Assembly (NCBI GenBank): GCA_944376235.1
Contig: CALWCA010000020.1
Location: 1-58,749 of the forward strand
Source of the DNA: an uncultured Clostridia bacterium
Lineage (GTDB): Bacteria; Bacillota; Clostridia; Oscillospirales; Feifaniaceae
Direction of reading: 5' to 3'
Length of the DNA stretch: 58,749 nucleotides
Shown here: piece by piece, positions 16,359 to 25,197 of the stretch
Layout: every line of letters begins with the position of its first letter
Numbering within the stretch: position 1 is the stretch's first letter
Notes under the pieces: model-generated
What the model was told of the DNA's origin: nothing
The model's input: the letters and a program-made list of their open reading frames with translations, nothing else
Databases searched by the model: none
Made by a program: the position numbers and the translations under genes

Positions 16359-19079
16359 TTATTTGGCTATGTTCTCCACAAAACGCATCATCATCGTTGC
16401 AAACTCGCAGCGTCTGGTATCGCCTGTGGGGTTCAAAATCCCAGCGTCTCCCTCCATCAGCCCGACGCCGTATGCCCACTGCATCGCCTCATACGCCCAG
16501 TCGCTGATCTCGGATGCGTCCGTAAAGACGCCAAGGTCTCCGTCAGCCGAAACGTCGTATCCCTTATATGCGGCGTAACGGCTCAGGATTGCCGCCAGCT
16601 GCTCCCGCGTGATGGCGTCGCCTGTGCCAAACTCCGTATCGCTGTAGCCTTCTACGAGCTTCTCGCTGGCCGCCCAGCGCACGGCTTCGCTGTACCACTG
16701 CTCCTCGGCTACGTCCGCAAAGGACATGGTGTCATTGACAGCAGGCTCATTTTCCAGCCGCCACAGCACCGTTACCGCCTGGGCTCTGGTCAGCGTTTGG
16801 TCCGGCGAGAACAAACTGTCTCCCGTGCCGATCATCAGGCCGTTTACAAGGCAGTAGTGGATGCCGTCATGGTACCACGCCTCTGTATCCAGGTCGGTGT
16901 AAGCGGCAAGCGGAGATTCTTCCCCGTCGTCATAGGCGGTATCTTCCGGAAGGAAAACCGCCTCGATTGTCACGCTGCCGGCGGGCATGATGAAGGTGAA
17001 CGTACCGTCGCCCTGGTCGGTGGTTTTCACCTCGCTGCCACTGCTGTTTTCCGTAACGGTCAGGGATTCCAGCGCATAGCCCTCGTCAGGCGTGACGGTC
17101 ACGGTCACGGTGTCGCCCTTCTCGGCATTCTTGGGGCTGACGGCCACGGTGCCGTTGTCGGCACTCTTGACAGTCACGGCATACTCGGTCACAGCCGCGC
17201 CGCCGCCGCCGGCGGCGGAGCTGGACCGGCGCGTTACGGTAAAACGGAGCTGTACCGTGTCGGTTACATCGTTCGTGCCGGAAATGGTCAGGAGCTCGTC
17301 ATAGTCGCCTGCGGCAAGCCCGGTCTTGGGCTGGACGGCAAAGGCCGCCGTATCATCTGGCTCAAGGGTTGCAGCGCCGTTTTCAAAGCCCGCTCCCTCT
17401 GTGATGGCGTAATAATCCGTGCTGGCGGGCAGATCGACCGTTACCGTTTGGTTGCCGGTGTTTTGGATCGTCACCGTCTGCCCGTCGGGGGCCTCTGTAT
17501 ACCTTGCCGTTTTGCTGCCAAAGTCCAGCTCGGCCGGGGATGCGGAAATGGAATAGGTCGCGGCAGGTATGGTAAGGCTTAACGTCTCGCTGACATTCCC
17601 CACCGCGTCTTTGACGACGATGTAAATATCCTTTGCGTCTGCGCCCTCAAGGCCGTCAATGGAAATGGTATTCTCGCCGATGATGCAGGCGGCTCCCGTC
17701 CCGGAAGTCTCGATATCCGGGGCGGTTGCGCCGCTTTCCGCAATGGCATAGTAATAGGTGCCCGCTTCGCCGCTGGTAAACGTCACGGTGGCAGTGGCGT
17801 CGCTGTCGCGGGTGGCGCCGCCAGAGGTCAAAGCCGGGGCGGTCTCGTCAACGGTTGGATTTACTTCAATCAGCTGACTGCCGTAGTCCGTCAGCCTGGT
17901 ATCGTCGTTTTCTCCGCCGTTGTACTGCTCGTTGAATACGTACAGCTTTGTCGTATCGCCCAGTGTTACGCCGTCGGGCAGGGCAAGGCTTGCCACGCCG
18001 CTTGCGCCACTTTCCGCACCGTCCAGATGCAAAATGCGGCCGTAGTAGGTAATTGCACCGCTTACCTCGATCACAACGGAAATGTATTCCTTTTCCCCTG
18101 TCTGTGCGCCGGAGTAGGAAAAGACGATGGTGTCGCCGATGCTGTTGGTCGCCGCGTCGGAAATCTCAAAATTGCGGGCTTTGTCGAGCAGCGTCAGCTT
18201 CCACTCGCTGCCGTCATAATCAGCAACGGCTGTCAGCCCGCCGTCGCCTGCTTTGCCGCCGGCCGCGGCAGAGGTGAAGAGGACAGAGTCAAGATCTAAG
18301 TTAAAAGCGGGACGAACCGCGGTGGCCTTGTCGGTTACCGGGTTGCCATCGGAAACCTGGGAACCGTCATCCTCGATATACGCTGCCCTCGAAATATCAT
18401 AACCAGGAGAGCGCAGCCACCATCTGTCAGCTTCGCCAGCTTCATTCATACCTCTGCCTGATTTCCCGCCGCCTGCCACATAGGCTGTGTTGGTAGAAAG
18501 GCCGTAGTTTGGGAAATAATTTCTATTGTACGTCTCCGCAAACGACGAAAGAAAGATGCAATCGGTGGTGTCATTACCGCCGTCTACCTCATATTCCGTG
18601 TTATCATTATCGGTAACCGCCGTTTCCGAGATAGCCTCCTGCTCTTTCTCCGAAAAAGCAGTATCTAAAAAATTATCCTCTGTATAATCTATACCGCTAT
18701 CGCCGCCGATGTTTTGCGATGCGTCGTACCCGTTGAGCCAGGAGCGCATGGTGCTCTTTTCCCATGTGACGCTCTCATTATCCGTATGATATTGAAACAC
18801 GTCAAGGTTCTGGTCGGAAAGCAGGAACAGCGTCCCACTGCCTTCTTCATCATTGGCAAGCACCCGCCATTTGACGGGGTCGGTGTTATAGCCGCCGTTT
18901 CCGTTGTCGCTCTGCTGGTAGGTGCCAAAGTACACCCGGCTGACCTGCCGGCCTTTCAGCTGTGATGCGCCCAGCATGATGGCTTTGTCGCCATTCGCTG
19001 CAAACGCCATCGTGGGCAGCAGCCCCACAACAAGGCAGATGGCAAGCAGCAAACTTAGTATTTTCCCTCTTGACTTCAT
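16359..19079 (-). CDS. Secreted SLH-domain surface protein with DUF6273 domain
   Basis: Cell-surface protein of 906 residues. A signal peptide ends TMAFAANG near residue 29. A DUF6273-like domain (about 40-300) includes VYFGTYQQSD, VKWRVLAN, the MRSWLNGYD segment and WWLRSPG. An HYR/Ig-like region follows, then a segment like ASPM-SPD-2-hydin domains (YSISASPAELDFGS). A bacterial repeat (YAVTVKSADNGTVAVSPKNA) and an acidic linker precede three C-terminal SLH repeats (about 735-905), which would anchor it to pyruvylated secondary wall polymer. AGGAGGACACAGT precedes the ATG. It is a lone gene with a 240-base structured leader. The binding target is unknown; adhesion or wall architecture is the usual guess. 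Confidence 0.9.
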   Translation of the reverse strand: MKSRGKILSLLLAICLVVGLLPTMAFAANGDKAIMLGASQLKGRQVSRVYFGTYQQSDNGNGGYNTDPVKWRVLANDEEGSGTLFLLSDQNLDVFQYHTDNESVTWEKSTMRSWLNGYDASQNIGGDSGIDYTEDNFLDTAFSEKEQEAISETAVTDNDNTEYEVDGGNDTTDCIFLSSFAETYNRNYFPNYGLSTNTAYVAGGGKSGRGMNEAGEADRWWLRSPGYDISRAAYIEDDGSQVSDGNPVTDKATAVRPAFNLDLDSVLFTSAAAGGKAGDGGLTAVADYDGSEWKLTLLDKARNFEISDAATNSIGDTIVFSYSGAQTGEKEYISVVIEVSGAITYYGRILHLDGAESGASGVASLALPDGVTLGDTTKLYVFNEQYNGGENDDTRLTDYGSQLIEVNPTVDETAPALTSGGATRDSDATATVTFTSGEAGTYYYAIAESGATAPDIETSGTGAACIIGENTISIDGLEGADAKDIYIVVKDAVGNVSETLSLTIPAATYSISASPAELDFGSKTARYTEAPDGQTVTIQNTGNQTVTVDLPASTDYYAITEGAGFENGAATLEPDDTAAFAVQPKTGLAAGDYDELLTISGTNDVTDTVQLRFTVTRRSSSAAGGGGAAVTEYAVTVKSADNGTVAVSPKNAEKGDTVTVTVTPDEGYALESLTVTENSSGSEVKTTDQGDGTFTFIMPAGSVTIEAVFLPEDTAYDDGEESPLAAYTDLDTEAWYHDGIHYCLVNGLMIGTGDSLFSPDQTLTRAQAVTVLWRLENEPAVNDTMSFADVAEEQWYSEAVRWAASEKLVEGYSDTEFGTGDAITREQLAAILSRYAAYKGYDVSADGDLGVFTDASEISDWAYEAMQWAYGVGLMEGDAGILNPTGDTRRCEFATMMMRFVENIAK

Positions 19080-19404
19080 ACTGTGTCCTCCTGTTCTTTT
19101 TCATATTTTTTATTTACCTGCGGGCTTTTTGCCCGTTCTATCTGCTGTTTCTCTTTGGGGGATCTTGTCCATACAACGTCCCCATATATCCGGGCGGATT
19201 CATACTTTTTGCAGTGATACCTGCAAAAAGAAGATCTGCCAAAGCCTGATCCTGAAAATGCATTGCTTTCGGGCTGTGTCTGCAATGCTGCTATACATAT
19301 TATCCTAAACAGGCAAAAAAGGCAATAGCAGTCTGGAAATAGCAGTCTGATTATATCCATAGGCGCAGATTTGTTCCATGATGCGGCATGATTTATCCCA
19401 ATAC
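19080..19404 (-). other. Leader region of the SLH gene with hairpins
   Basis: This is the upstream region of the SLH gene. It has a 10-bp inverted repeat (19205-19214 with 19221-19230, CTTTTTGCAG) and a GC hairpin, CGGGC with GCCCG (19121-19125 with 19131-19135), whose loop is TTTTT. I could not match it to a named riboswitch class. Promoter hexamers are not clear; an AT-rich block at 19290-19320 is the best candidate. Confidence 0.4.
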
Positions 19405-19446
19405 AGATAAAGGCTCTGACCCCTGCAGGGGTCAGAGCCTTTATCT
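19405..19446. repeat. 42-bp perfect palindrome
   Basis: Bases 19405-19425 are the exact reverse complement of 19426-19446, centred on CTGCAG, with no loop bases. It lies between the amidohydrolase stop (19575) and the SLH upstream region. It could act as a bidirectional transcription terminator, although T-runs are weak on both sides. Confidence 0.85.
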
Positions 19447-19574
19447 TGCCTTTGCTGTGTCTGTGATTCACTTTCTGGATGTTCTTAAACACACACCAGC
19501 AAAGGTCATGCTTTTTTCGCCGCGCGAGCGGCATTGGATTGCCAGAGGGAGAGAAAAAGAAAAAGGAAGAATGA

Positions 19575-21176
19575 TTATCTCTGATACACGGCGCGTCCGC
19601 CAAGATAGGTGGCAACAGGACGGATGGCCTTGATCTGCTCCGCCGGGACGGTAAAGATGTCGGCATCGAGAATCACAAAGTCGGCCAGATATCCGGGCTG
19701 CAGACGGCCGCGCTGGTTCTCGTCAAAGCAGGTGTAGGCGCTCTCGTAGGTATAGTTGTCAATGGCGGTGTAGATGTCAACGCACTCGCCGGGCAGGTAA
19801 ACTTCTCCGCCGTTCAAATCGCGGCGGGTGACGGCACAGTAGAGATTCTCAAAGGGATTGAGGTCTTCCACAGGGCAGTCGGTGCCGTAGGAGACGTGGA
19901 TGCCCATACGGCCCATGGTGCCGAAGTTGTAGGAGGTCTCAGCCAGAGCGTTGCCCACGCGCTCGCGCACAACGTGCATGTCGTAGTGGATGAAGATGGG
20001 CTGCACCATCGCGCAGACGTCGAGGTCGCGAATGCGGGCGAGCTGGTCAGCGTCGGTAATTTGGCAGTGGATGATGCCGTGACGGTTCTTGTTGGGCCCG
20101 TTGCCGATCACGCGGGAATAGCTGGTCAGGCAGTTTTCCACGGCGCCGTCGCCGATGCAGTGGGTCACAACGGTGCAGTTGTGAGCGTCGGTCACGCGCA
20201 CGATTTCGTCAAACAGGTCGTCGGGCAGCGTCTTGATGCCGACAGCGTTGGGATCGTCGGCATAGGGGCCGCGCAGCAGCGCGGTACGGGCGCCCAGGGA
20301 GCCGTCAATAAACATCTTGATGGAGCCGATTTGAGCCAGGGAATCGCCGTCGCCACGGACATGGCCCTCTGCAAAGAAGGTCTCCAGCTTGCGCGGGTCG
20401 GTGAAGCTGCACTGTGCAAAGTAGCGGCAGGTGATGTCATCCCTCTGGCGCAGCAGGTCAATGGCGGCCAGGAAATCGGGATAGTTGTTCTCGCTGAGGT
20501 CGTTGCTCTGCGCGGTGGTTACGCCCATCGACGCGGCATAGTCCATGGCAGCCTTGAGATAGGAGGCCATGACCTCCGGCGTCTGTTCGGGGCGCAGGGG
20601 AGCCAGCAGGTTGGAAGCACGCTCATACAGCAGGCCGTCGGGCTCGCCGTTTTCCCCGATGCCGAACTCGCCGCCCATGGGCTGCGGCGTCTGCGCCGTC
20701 AGGCCCAGCATCTCAATGGCGCGGCTGTTGATGGAAATGGCATGGCCGCAGGCACGCGAGAAAATGATGGGGTGCTCGGTGGAAATCTGGTCAAGGTCAT
20801 ACCGGTTGGGCATGCGGACTTCATCGGTAAAATAGTCCTGGTTCCAGCCAAAGCCCTGCAGCGTCTGACCGGCCGGCAGATTGTGGGTGGCAAGGAACTC
20901 GCGTCCGCGGGAGATGACCTCCGCCATGGAGGTGCAGCCGTGCAGCGCAACCTGGTTGAGATTGTCGCCCAGCATCAGGATGTGAAGGTGGCTGTCGTTA
21001 AAGCCGGGAACCACGGTGCGGCCCTCAAGGTCAACCCTCTCGCAGCCGCTGGGAGCTGCCGCAAGCACTTCACCGTCGCTGCCGACGCGCACGATGCGAT
21101 CGTCTTGAACCAGCATGGCCTGCTCAAAATGCTCGCGCTCCACATAGATCTTGCCGTTGAAAAATACTCTGTCCAT
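19575..21176 (-). CDS. YtcJ-like metal-dependent amidohydrolase
   Basis: Amidohydrolase-superfamily enzyme of 533 residues. The N-terminal beta-sandwich is followed by VVPGFNDSHLHIL, giving the HxH metal ligands. Further metal ligands lie in VVTHCIGDGAVE and GIIHCQI, and the conserved SYGTDCPVEDLNPFE provides the catalytic Asp. The layout matches the YtcJ/LAF3 subgroup, which hydrolyses N-substituted amides or formamides of largely unknown identity. There is no signal peptide, so it is cytoplasmic. The ATG at 21176 has GGAGGAG just upstream; an upstream alternative at 21290 would run through the riboswitch terminator and is rejected. Control by the lysine riboswitch (21343-21525) points to a substrate tied to lysine. 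Confidence 0.92.
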   Translation of the reverse strand: MDRVFFNGKIYVEREHFEQAMLVQDDRIVRVGSDGEVLAAAPSGCERVDLEGRTVVPGFNDSHLHILMLGDNLNQVALHGCTSMAEVISRGREFLATHNLPAGQTLQGFGWNQDYFTDEVRMPNRYDLDQISTEHPIIFSRACGHAISINSRAIEMLGLTAQTPQPMGGEFGIGENGEPDGLLYERASNLLAPLRPEQTPEVMASYLKAAMDYAASMGVTTAQSNDLSENNYPDFLAAIDLLRQRDDITCRYFAQCSFTDPRKLETFFAEGHVRGDGDSLAQIGSIKMFIDGSLGARTALLRGPYADDPNAVGIKTLPDDLFDEIVRVTDAHNCTVVTHCIGDGAVENCLTSYSRVIGNGPNKNRHGIIHCQITDADQLARIRDLDVCAMVQPIFIHYDMHVVRERVGNALAETSYNFGTMGRMGIHVSYGTDCPVEDLNPFENLYCAVTRRDLNGGEVYLPGECVDIYTAIDNYTYESAYTCFDENQRGRLQPGYLADFVILDADIFTVPAEQIKAIRPVATYLGGRAVYQR

Positions 21177-21233
21177 AATAAACTCCTCCAAATTTTGTTT
21201 TGAGTTAATATGGCCACCGCGATGCAATCCAAC

Positions 21234-21266
21234 AAAAAAAGGGTTGCATCGCCCTCGATGCAACCC
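21234..21266 (-). terminator. Intrinsic terminator of the lysine riboswitch
   Basis: On the minus strand an 11-bp stem (21266-21256 with 21251-21241, GGGTTGCATCG) with loop AGGG is followed by seven T residues (21240-21234). The site lies 58 bases before the amidohydrolase ATG. Its 5' arm contains CATCG, complementary to CGATG at 21350-21346 in the aptamer P1 strand. Its 3' arm GATGCAA can pair with TTGCATC at 21317-21311. These are possible antiterminator pairings. Confidence 0.9.
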
Positions 21267-21342
21267 TTCACAACACACAGGAAGCCGCAAAAAAACACGG
21301 CATCACACATGATGCAAGGCAGAAAAACCGCCTCTTGGAAGT

Positions 21343-21525
21343 TCTCATCGATAGCGCCTCTGCGGGAAGAATGGACGCTCATCCCGCAGGAGTCTTAATG
21401 ATTTTCACATTAAGCCCAGCAGAAGCACATACCTGTGCTCCCCTTCGGCAGTTACCCCTTTCGCCGGCTTCATCGCATGTCTGCTCCCCCGGTTACTCAT
21501 CTCACTGCAACCTCTATCAACTTTG
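21343..21525 (-). promoter_or_regulatory. Lysine riboswitch (L-box) aptamer
   Basis: Read on the minus strand, the segment has the L-box core in order. GATAGAGGTTGCA follows the P1 5' strand. GATGAGTAACC is in the P2 arm. GCGAAAGGGG, then TGCCGAAG, follow. CTGGGCTTAAT opens the next hairpin. A P5-type hairpin (GCGGGA with TCCCGC) is followed by GAGGCGCTATC. P1 closes as TTGATAG with CTATCGA. Spacing and order match the Bacillus lysC leader closely. It is followed by an intrinsic terminator and the amidohydrolase gene, so lysine binding is expected to stop transcription. A covariance-model search against RF00168 would settle it. Confidence 0.92.
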
Positions 21526-21532
21526 TGAGCTG

Positions 21533-21561
21533 AGTATAGCAAAGGCATTTGCATTTGTCCA
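21533..21561 (-). promoter_or_regulatory. Promoter of the lysine riboswitch transcript
   Basis: On the minus strand TGGACA (21561-21556) and TATACT (21538-21533) are 17 bases apart, placing the start just before the aptamer P1 strand. Confidence 0.75.
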
Positions 21562-21590
21562 GCACTTTTTGAAGAATTTATGAATTTGTG

Positions 21591-21970
21591 TCAACTTTCC
21601 ACAAAAAAAGAGGGGGACTCGCGTAAAAAACAGTGATTTTTAACCACGGTTGTGCGACAATTCCTCTCGTTGTAAAAACTTGCATCCAAATGATGCTGCT
21701 TGGAGGTTATTTGTCCCATTGAAATAGGCGAGGGCTGAATGGGGGGGCATCCATTGAATGTTTTTCTCAGCATCACGCTCCAATAATTTCTAAAACCTGA
21801 CACGGAAACGGCCCCCTGTTTGCCCTGTCCTTTTCCCATCCTGCCCGCACGCTGCTGCCGGCAACGGGACCCCAAGAGGAAACAGGAGAAATATCGGCTG
21901 TGAAATTCCAATTTTTTGTCTAAAAAAACCTTTGACAGGGGTGCGTTTCCTCCGTCTCCCGACAAGCAAA
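21591..21970. other. Gap without a recognised gene
   Basis: These 380 bases lie between the trkH terminator and the riboswitch promoter. A minus-strand open frame of 138 codons crosses it but has no ribosome site, no recognisable motif and low-complexity composition, so I do not call a gene. Confidence 0.5.
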
Positions 21971-21998
21971 ACAGGCATCTGCCGTGGCAGATGCCTGT
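21971..21998 (-). terminator. Terminator after trkH
   Basis: A 13-bp perfect stem (21971-21983 with 21986-21998, ACAGGCATCTGCC) is followed on the minus strand by TTTTGCTTG. Confidence 0.85.
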
Positions 21999-22058
21999 TG
22001 CTTTCACTCAAGACAAAAAAGCAAGGTGCATTTTTTTGAAACATCGGGGCAAAGGATT

Positions 22059-23504
22059 TTAGCGGGATTTGCGCCACACGGAAGGTGAGAAAAGAACCAG
22101 CATCGGGAAAATTTCCAAGCGCCCGAGCAGCATGTCAAAGGAAAGCAGCAGCTTGGAAAAGGGGGTGAAAAATCCGTAATTCCCCATCGGCCCCACCAGC
22201 CCGATGCCGGGGCCCACGTTGTTGAAGCAGGCCAGCACAGCGGAGAATGTGGTGTTGAAATCGTATCCCTCCACACTCAGCAGCAGAACCGAAAACGCCA
22301 CGATAAGGGCATAAAGGGTGAGGAAGGAGCCGACGGTCGACCGCGTTTCCTCCTCCACCGGGCGCCCGTCGAGCCGCACGCGGGTGACGGTGCGTGGATG
22401 AATGAGATGGCGCAGCTCCTGCCATGCGGATTTTACCGAGATAATAATGCGGGAGGTCTTGATCCCACCGCCTGTCGAGCCGGCACACGCGCCGGCAATC
22501 ATGAGCAGCAGCAGCACCACATGGGAGAGAACCGGCCACAGGGCAAAGTCTGCCGTGGCATAGCCTGTGGTGGAGATGATGGTGGCAACCTGAAAGGCGG
22601 CATAGCGCAGCGCCGTTAGAGGGCTGTCGTAAAGATGGGAAATGTTGAGCGTGACAATGGCGGTGGAGACGGCAATAATCCCCAGATACCAGCGCATTTC
22701 CTCATTTTTCAGGCCCTGGATAAAATGCCCGAAAAAGAGCAGATAGTAGACGTTAAAATTCACGCCGAATAAAATCATGAAAATGGTGATGACCCAGTCG
22801 ATATAGGCGCTGCCGAAGTGCCCGACGCTGGCCATATAGTTGGCAAAGCCGCCGGTGCCCGCCGTGCCGAAGGAGAAGATGAGGCTGTCAAAGAGCGACA
22901 TGCCGCCCAGCATAAGCAAAATGATCAAAATGACAGTCAGCAGCATGTAAATGCCATAGAGCAAAATGGCGGTGGAGCGCAGCTTGGGGACGAATTTTCC
23001 CACAATCGGGCCGGGAGATTCTGCACGCATGAGGTGGATGGAGCTCTGGCCGGCCATAGGCAGGACCATGAGAACGAACACCAGCACGCCCATGCCGCCG
23101 ATCCAGTGGGTAAAGGAGCGCCAAAACAGGATGCTCTGGCTGAGGATTTCCACATTTTCCACCACTGAGGCCCCTGTGGTGGTAAAGCCCGAGACAATTT
23201 CAAAAAAACAGTCGATATAAGAGCCCACCTCGCCGCTCAGCGACAGAGGCAGCGCCCCAAATAGGGAGAGCACAATCCAGCACAGCGAGACGGTGACAAA
23301 GCCCTCTTTGGCATAAAACGTCTGCTTTTTGGGACGCTTTCTGGTCAGCACCGCGCCCACGGCAAACAGCAGCACGATGGTCAGCCCAAAGGTGCCTCCC
23401 ACGCTCTCCCCATAGAGAAGCCCCACGCCGAGCGGAAGCAGCATCAGCAGCGCCTCCACGTTGCAGATATACCCCAGAACATATAAAACCATGGCGTAAT
23501 TCAT
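22059..23504 (-). CDS. trkH: TrkH-family potassium uptake protein
   Basis: Integral membrane K+-translocating subunit of 481 residues with four M1-P-M2-type repeats (SKT superfamily). Selectivity-filter-like loops are visible in GFTTTGASVV, GTAGTGGFAN, ACAGSTGGGIK and CFNNVGPGIG. Hydrophobic helices fill the remainder, and the N-terminus MNYAMVLYVLGYICNVEALL is typical. The ATG at 23504 is chosen by homology; its ribosome site GGGGAG is rather far (15 bases). A TTG at 23564 would add 20 atypical residues and overlap the trkA stop. It works with TrkA, whose gene lies immediately upstream in the same operon (52-base gap). Confidence 0.93.
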   Translation of the reverse strand: MNYAMVLYVLGYICNVEALLMLLPLGVGLLYGESVGGTFGLTIVLLFAVGAVLTRKRPKKQTFYAKEGFVTVSLCWIVLSLFGALPLSLSGEVGSYIDCFFEIVSGFTTTGASVVENVEILSQSILFWRSFTHWIGGMGVLVFVLMVLPMAGQSSIHLMRAESPGPIVGKFVPKLRSTAILLYGIYMLLTVILIILLMLGGMSLFDSLIFSFGTAGTGGFANYMASVGHFGSAYIDWVITIFMILFGVNFNVYYLLFFGHFIQGLKNEEMRWYLGIIAVSTAIVTLNISHLYDSPLTALRYAAFQVATIISTTGYATADFALWPVLSHVVLLLLMIAGACAGSTGGGIKTSRIIISVKSAWQELRHLIHPRTVTRVRLDGRPVEEETRSTVGSFLTLYALIVAFSVLLLSVEGYDFNTTFSAVLACFNNVGPGIGLVGPMGNYGFFTPFSKLLLSFDMLLGRLEIFPMLVLFSPSVWRKSR

Positions 23505-23556
23505 AAGCTGCGTTTCACACTCCCCTTGTAAGGAAGAAATCGGAATGTATGCGACG

Positions 23557-24912
23557 TTATGCAAAAATGTCGTGAATGTCTTTCATGAAGGGCTTGGTGG
23601 TGACGACCACCACGCTGTCGCCGATCTCAATGGTGTCGCGTCCGCCGGGGATGATGACCTTGCCCTTGCGGATGATGCAGGCGATGAGCAGATCCTTGCC
23701 CAAAGGCAGGTCTCGCAGGGGTACCGAATGCTTGTCAAAGCCGTCGGCAATCAAAAACTCCAGGGCTTCCACCCGATCCCCCACCATGCGGTAGAGCGTC
23801 TCCACATTGCTGCCCTTGGAATTGTCCAGCGCGCGGGCATATTGCAGAATCTGGTTTGTCACCACCGCCTTGGGAGAGACCACGCTGTCGAGCGGCAGCT
23901 GCTGGGCGATTTTGAGCAGCGCCGAACGGTTGACCTTGGTGATGGTCTTGGAGACCTGGGAGGCCGAGGCAAACAGGCTCAGCAGGATGTTTTCCTCGTC
24001 GTTTCCGGTCAGGGCCACAAAGGCGTCGGCCTTGTCGAGCCCCTCCTCCAGCAGCAGCTCGTGGTCGCTGCCGTCGCCCTCGATCACAATAGCTTTTGGG
24101 AAATATTCGCACAGCTCCAGGCAGCGCTTGTGGTCGCGCTCCACCACCGTGACCTCCATACCCATGTCGAGCAGCTGCCGGGTGAGGTAATAGGCAATGC
24201 GGCTGCCGCCCACCACCAGCACGCTGCGGATTTTTTCGCGCGTCAGGTCAATGGCCTTGAAGAAGGCGGCAATTTCGGCGGGAGATGCCGTGATGCCGAT
24301 GTGGTCGCCCGCCTGCAGCACAAAGTCGCCCTGCGGGATGATGACCTTGTCGCCGCGCTGCACGGTGCACACCAGCACCTTGAGGCGGTATTTGCTGTAA
24401 AGCGAGGAGAGCGGCAGGTCGTGCAGAGGGCTGCCCTGCGGCACGGTAAATTCGCACAGCTCCACGCGCCCCTTGCAGAAGGTCTCAATTTTGGTGGCCG
24501 AGGGAAAGGCCAGAATGCGTGCAATTTCCTTGGAGGCCGCCAGCTCGGGATTGACCGCCATGGTCAGGCCGAGGTCTTCCCGCATGAGCACGAGCTGCTG
24601 CGCATATTCGGGATTGCGCACGCGCGCAATGGTGTGCTGCGCGCCAAGCTTGTGCGCAACAAGGCAGCACAGCATGTTGCATTCGTCGGAAGGCGTGGCC
24701 GCCACCAGCAGGTCGGCCTTGGGCACGCCGGCCTCGAGCTGCACCGTGTAGCTGACGCCGTTGCCCAGCACCGTGATGATGTCCATGCGGGTGTCGGAAT
24801 TTTTGAGATTGTCAGGGTCGTTGTCAATCACGACAACGTCGTGCCCTTCGGAGGACAGGCGTTCGGCAAGGGAGTTGCCCACCTTGCCGTTGCCGACAAT
24901 GACGACTTTCAT
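23557..24912 (-). CDS. trkA: Trk system potassium transporter regulatory subunit TrkA
   Basis: Cytoplasmic NAD(H)/nucleotide-binding gating subunit of 451 residues. It has two tandem RCK modules, each with an RCK_N Rossmann domain (GNGKVGNSLAERL at residue 7; SVLVVGGSRIAYYLTRQL near 230) and an RCK_C ligand domain. The duplicated architecture is that of TrkA rather than single-module KtrA. The ATG at 24912 follows GAGGTGATTG and gives MKVVIVGNGKVG. The longer open frame (from 24951) adds an unconserved segment. It precedes trkH in a two-gene operon. Confidence 0.95.
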   Translation of the reverse strand: MKVVIVGNGKVGNSLAERLSSEGHDVVVIDNDPDNLKNSDTRMDIITVLGNGVSYTVQLEAGVPKADLLVAATPSDECNMLCCLVAHKLGAQHTIARVRNPEYAQQLVLMREDLGLTMAVNPELAASKEIARILAFPSATKIETFCKGRVELCEFTVPQGSPLHDLPLSSLYSKYRLKVLVCTVQRGDKVIIPQGDFVLQAGDHIGITASPAEIAAFFKAIDLTREKIRSVLVVGGSRIAYYLTRQLLDMGMEVTVVERDHKRCLELCEYFPKAIVIEGDGSDHELLLEEGLDKADAFVALTGNDEENILLSLFASASQVSKTITKVNRSALLKIAQQLPLDSVVSPKAVVTNQILQYARALDNSKGSNVETLYRMVGDRVEALEFLIADGFDKHSVPLRDLPLGKDLLIACIIRKGKVIIPGGRDTIEIGDSVVVVTTKPFMKDIHDIFA

Positions 24913-24972
24913 AAAAACAATCACCTCAAACATGATGAATGGGGCAAGCAATGGGGATTTTTACAAAATATC

Positions 24973-25010
24973 CTACAAGAGCCGTCGACAGGTTCGGCGG
25001 CTCTTTTTGT
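24973..25010 (-). terminator. Hairpin between dCMP deaminase and trkA
   Basis: CTACAAGAGCCG (24973-24984) pairs with CGGCTCTTTTTGTAG (24998-25012) around a 13-base loop, with T-runs on both strands. Together with a GC-rich hairpin at 25035-25060 (GCCGCCCC with GGGGCGGC) it fills the 285-base gap. No gene is evident in the gap. Confidence 0.65.
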
Positions 25011-25197
25011 AGATGAAGTTGCAAAACGAGGCGCGCCGCCCCCCAAACGTGCGGGGCGGCTTGAGGCCGGCGGACAGCCTTGCCCTGGAAAAAGAATGTG
25101 CCGCGCCGGGGGGAGGGGAAAAGCAAACCGGGGGAAAGGCCTTTTTCCGACAGGCCCGCCAAACAGCATCCCCTCAAAAAAGAGTGAGCCGGCCGGC

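Noticed and set aside
16251-17582. 443-codon plus-strand open frame opposite the SLH gene
   Set aside because: It is antisense to the SLH repeats and shows no domain; the minus strand has signal peptide, SLH motifs and ribosome site.
21591-22007. 138-codon minus-strand open frame between the riboswitch and trkH
   Set aside because: No ribosome site, no family pattern, and it overlaps the trkH terminator.
23504-23564. TTG start for trkH at 23564
   Set aside because: The extra 20 residues are not typical of TrkH, and 23504 gives the conserved MNYAMVLYVLG start.
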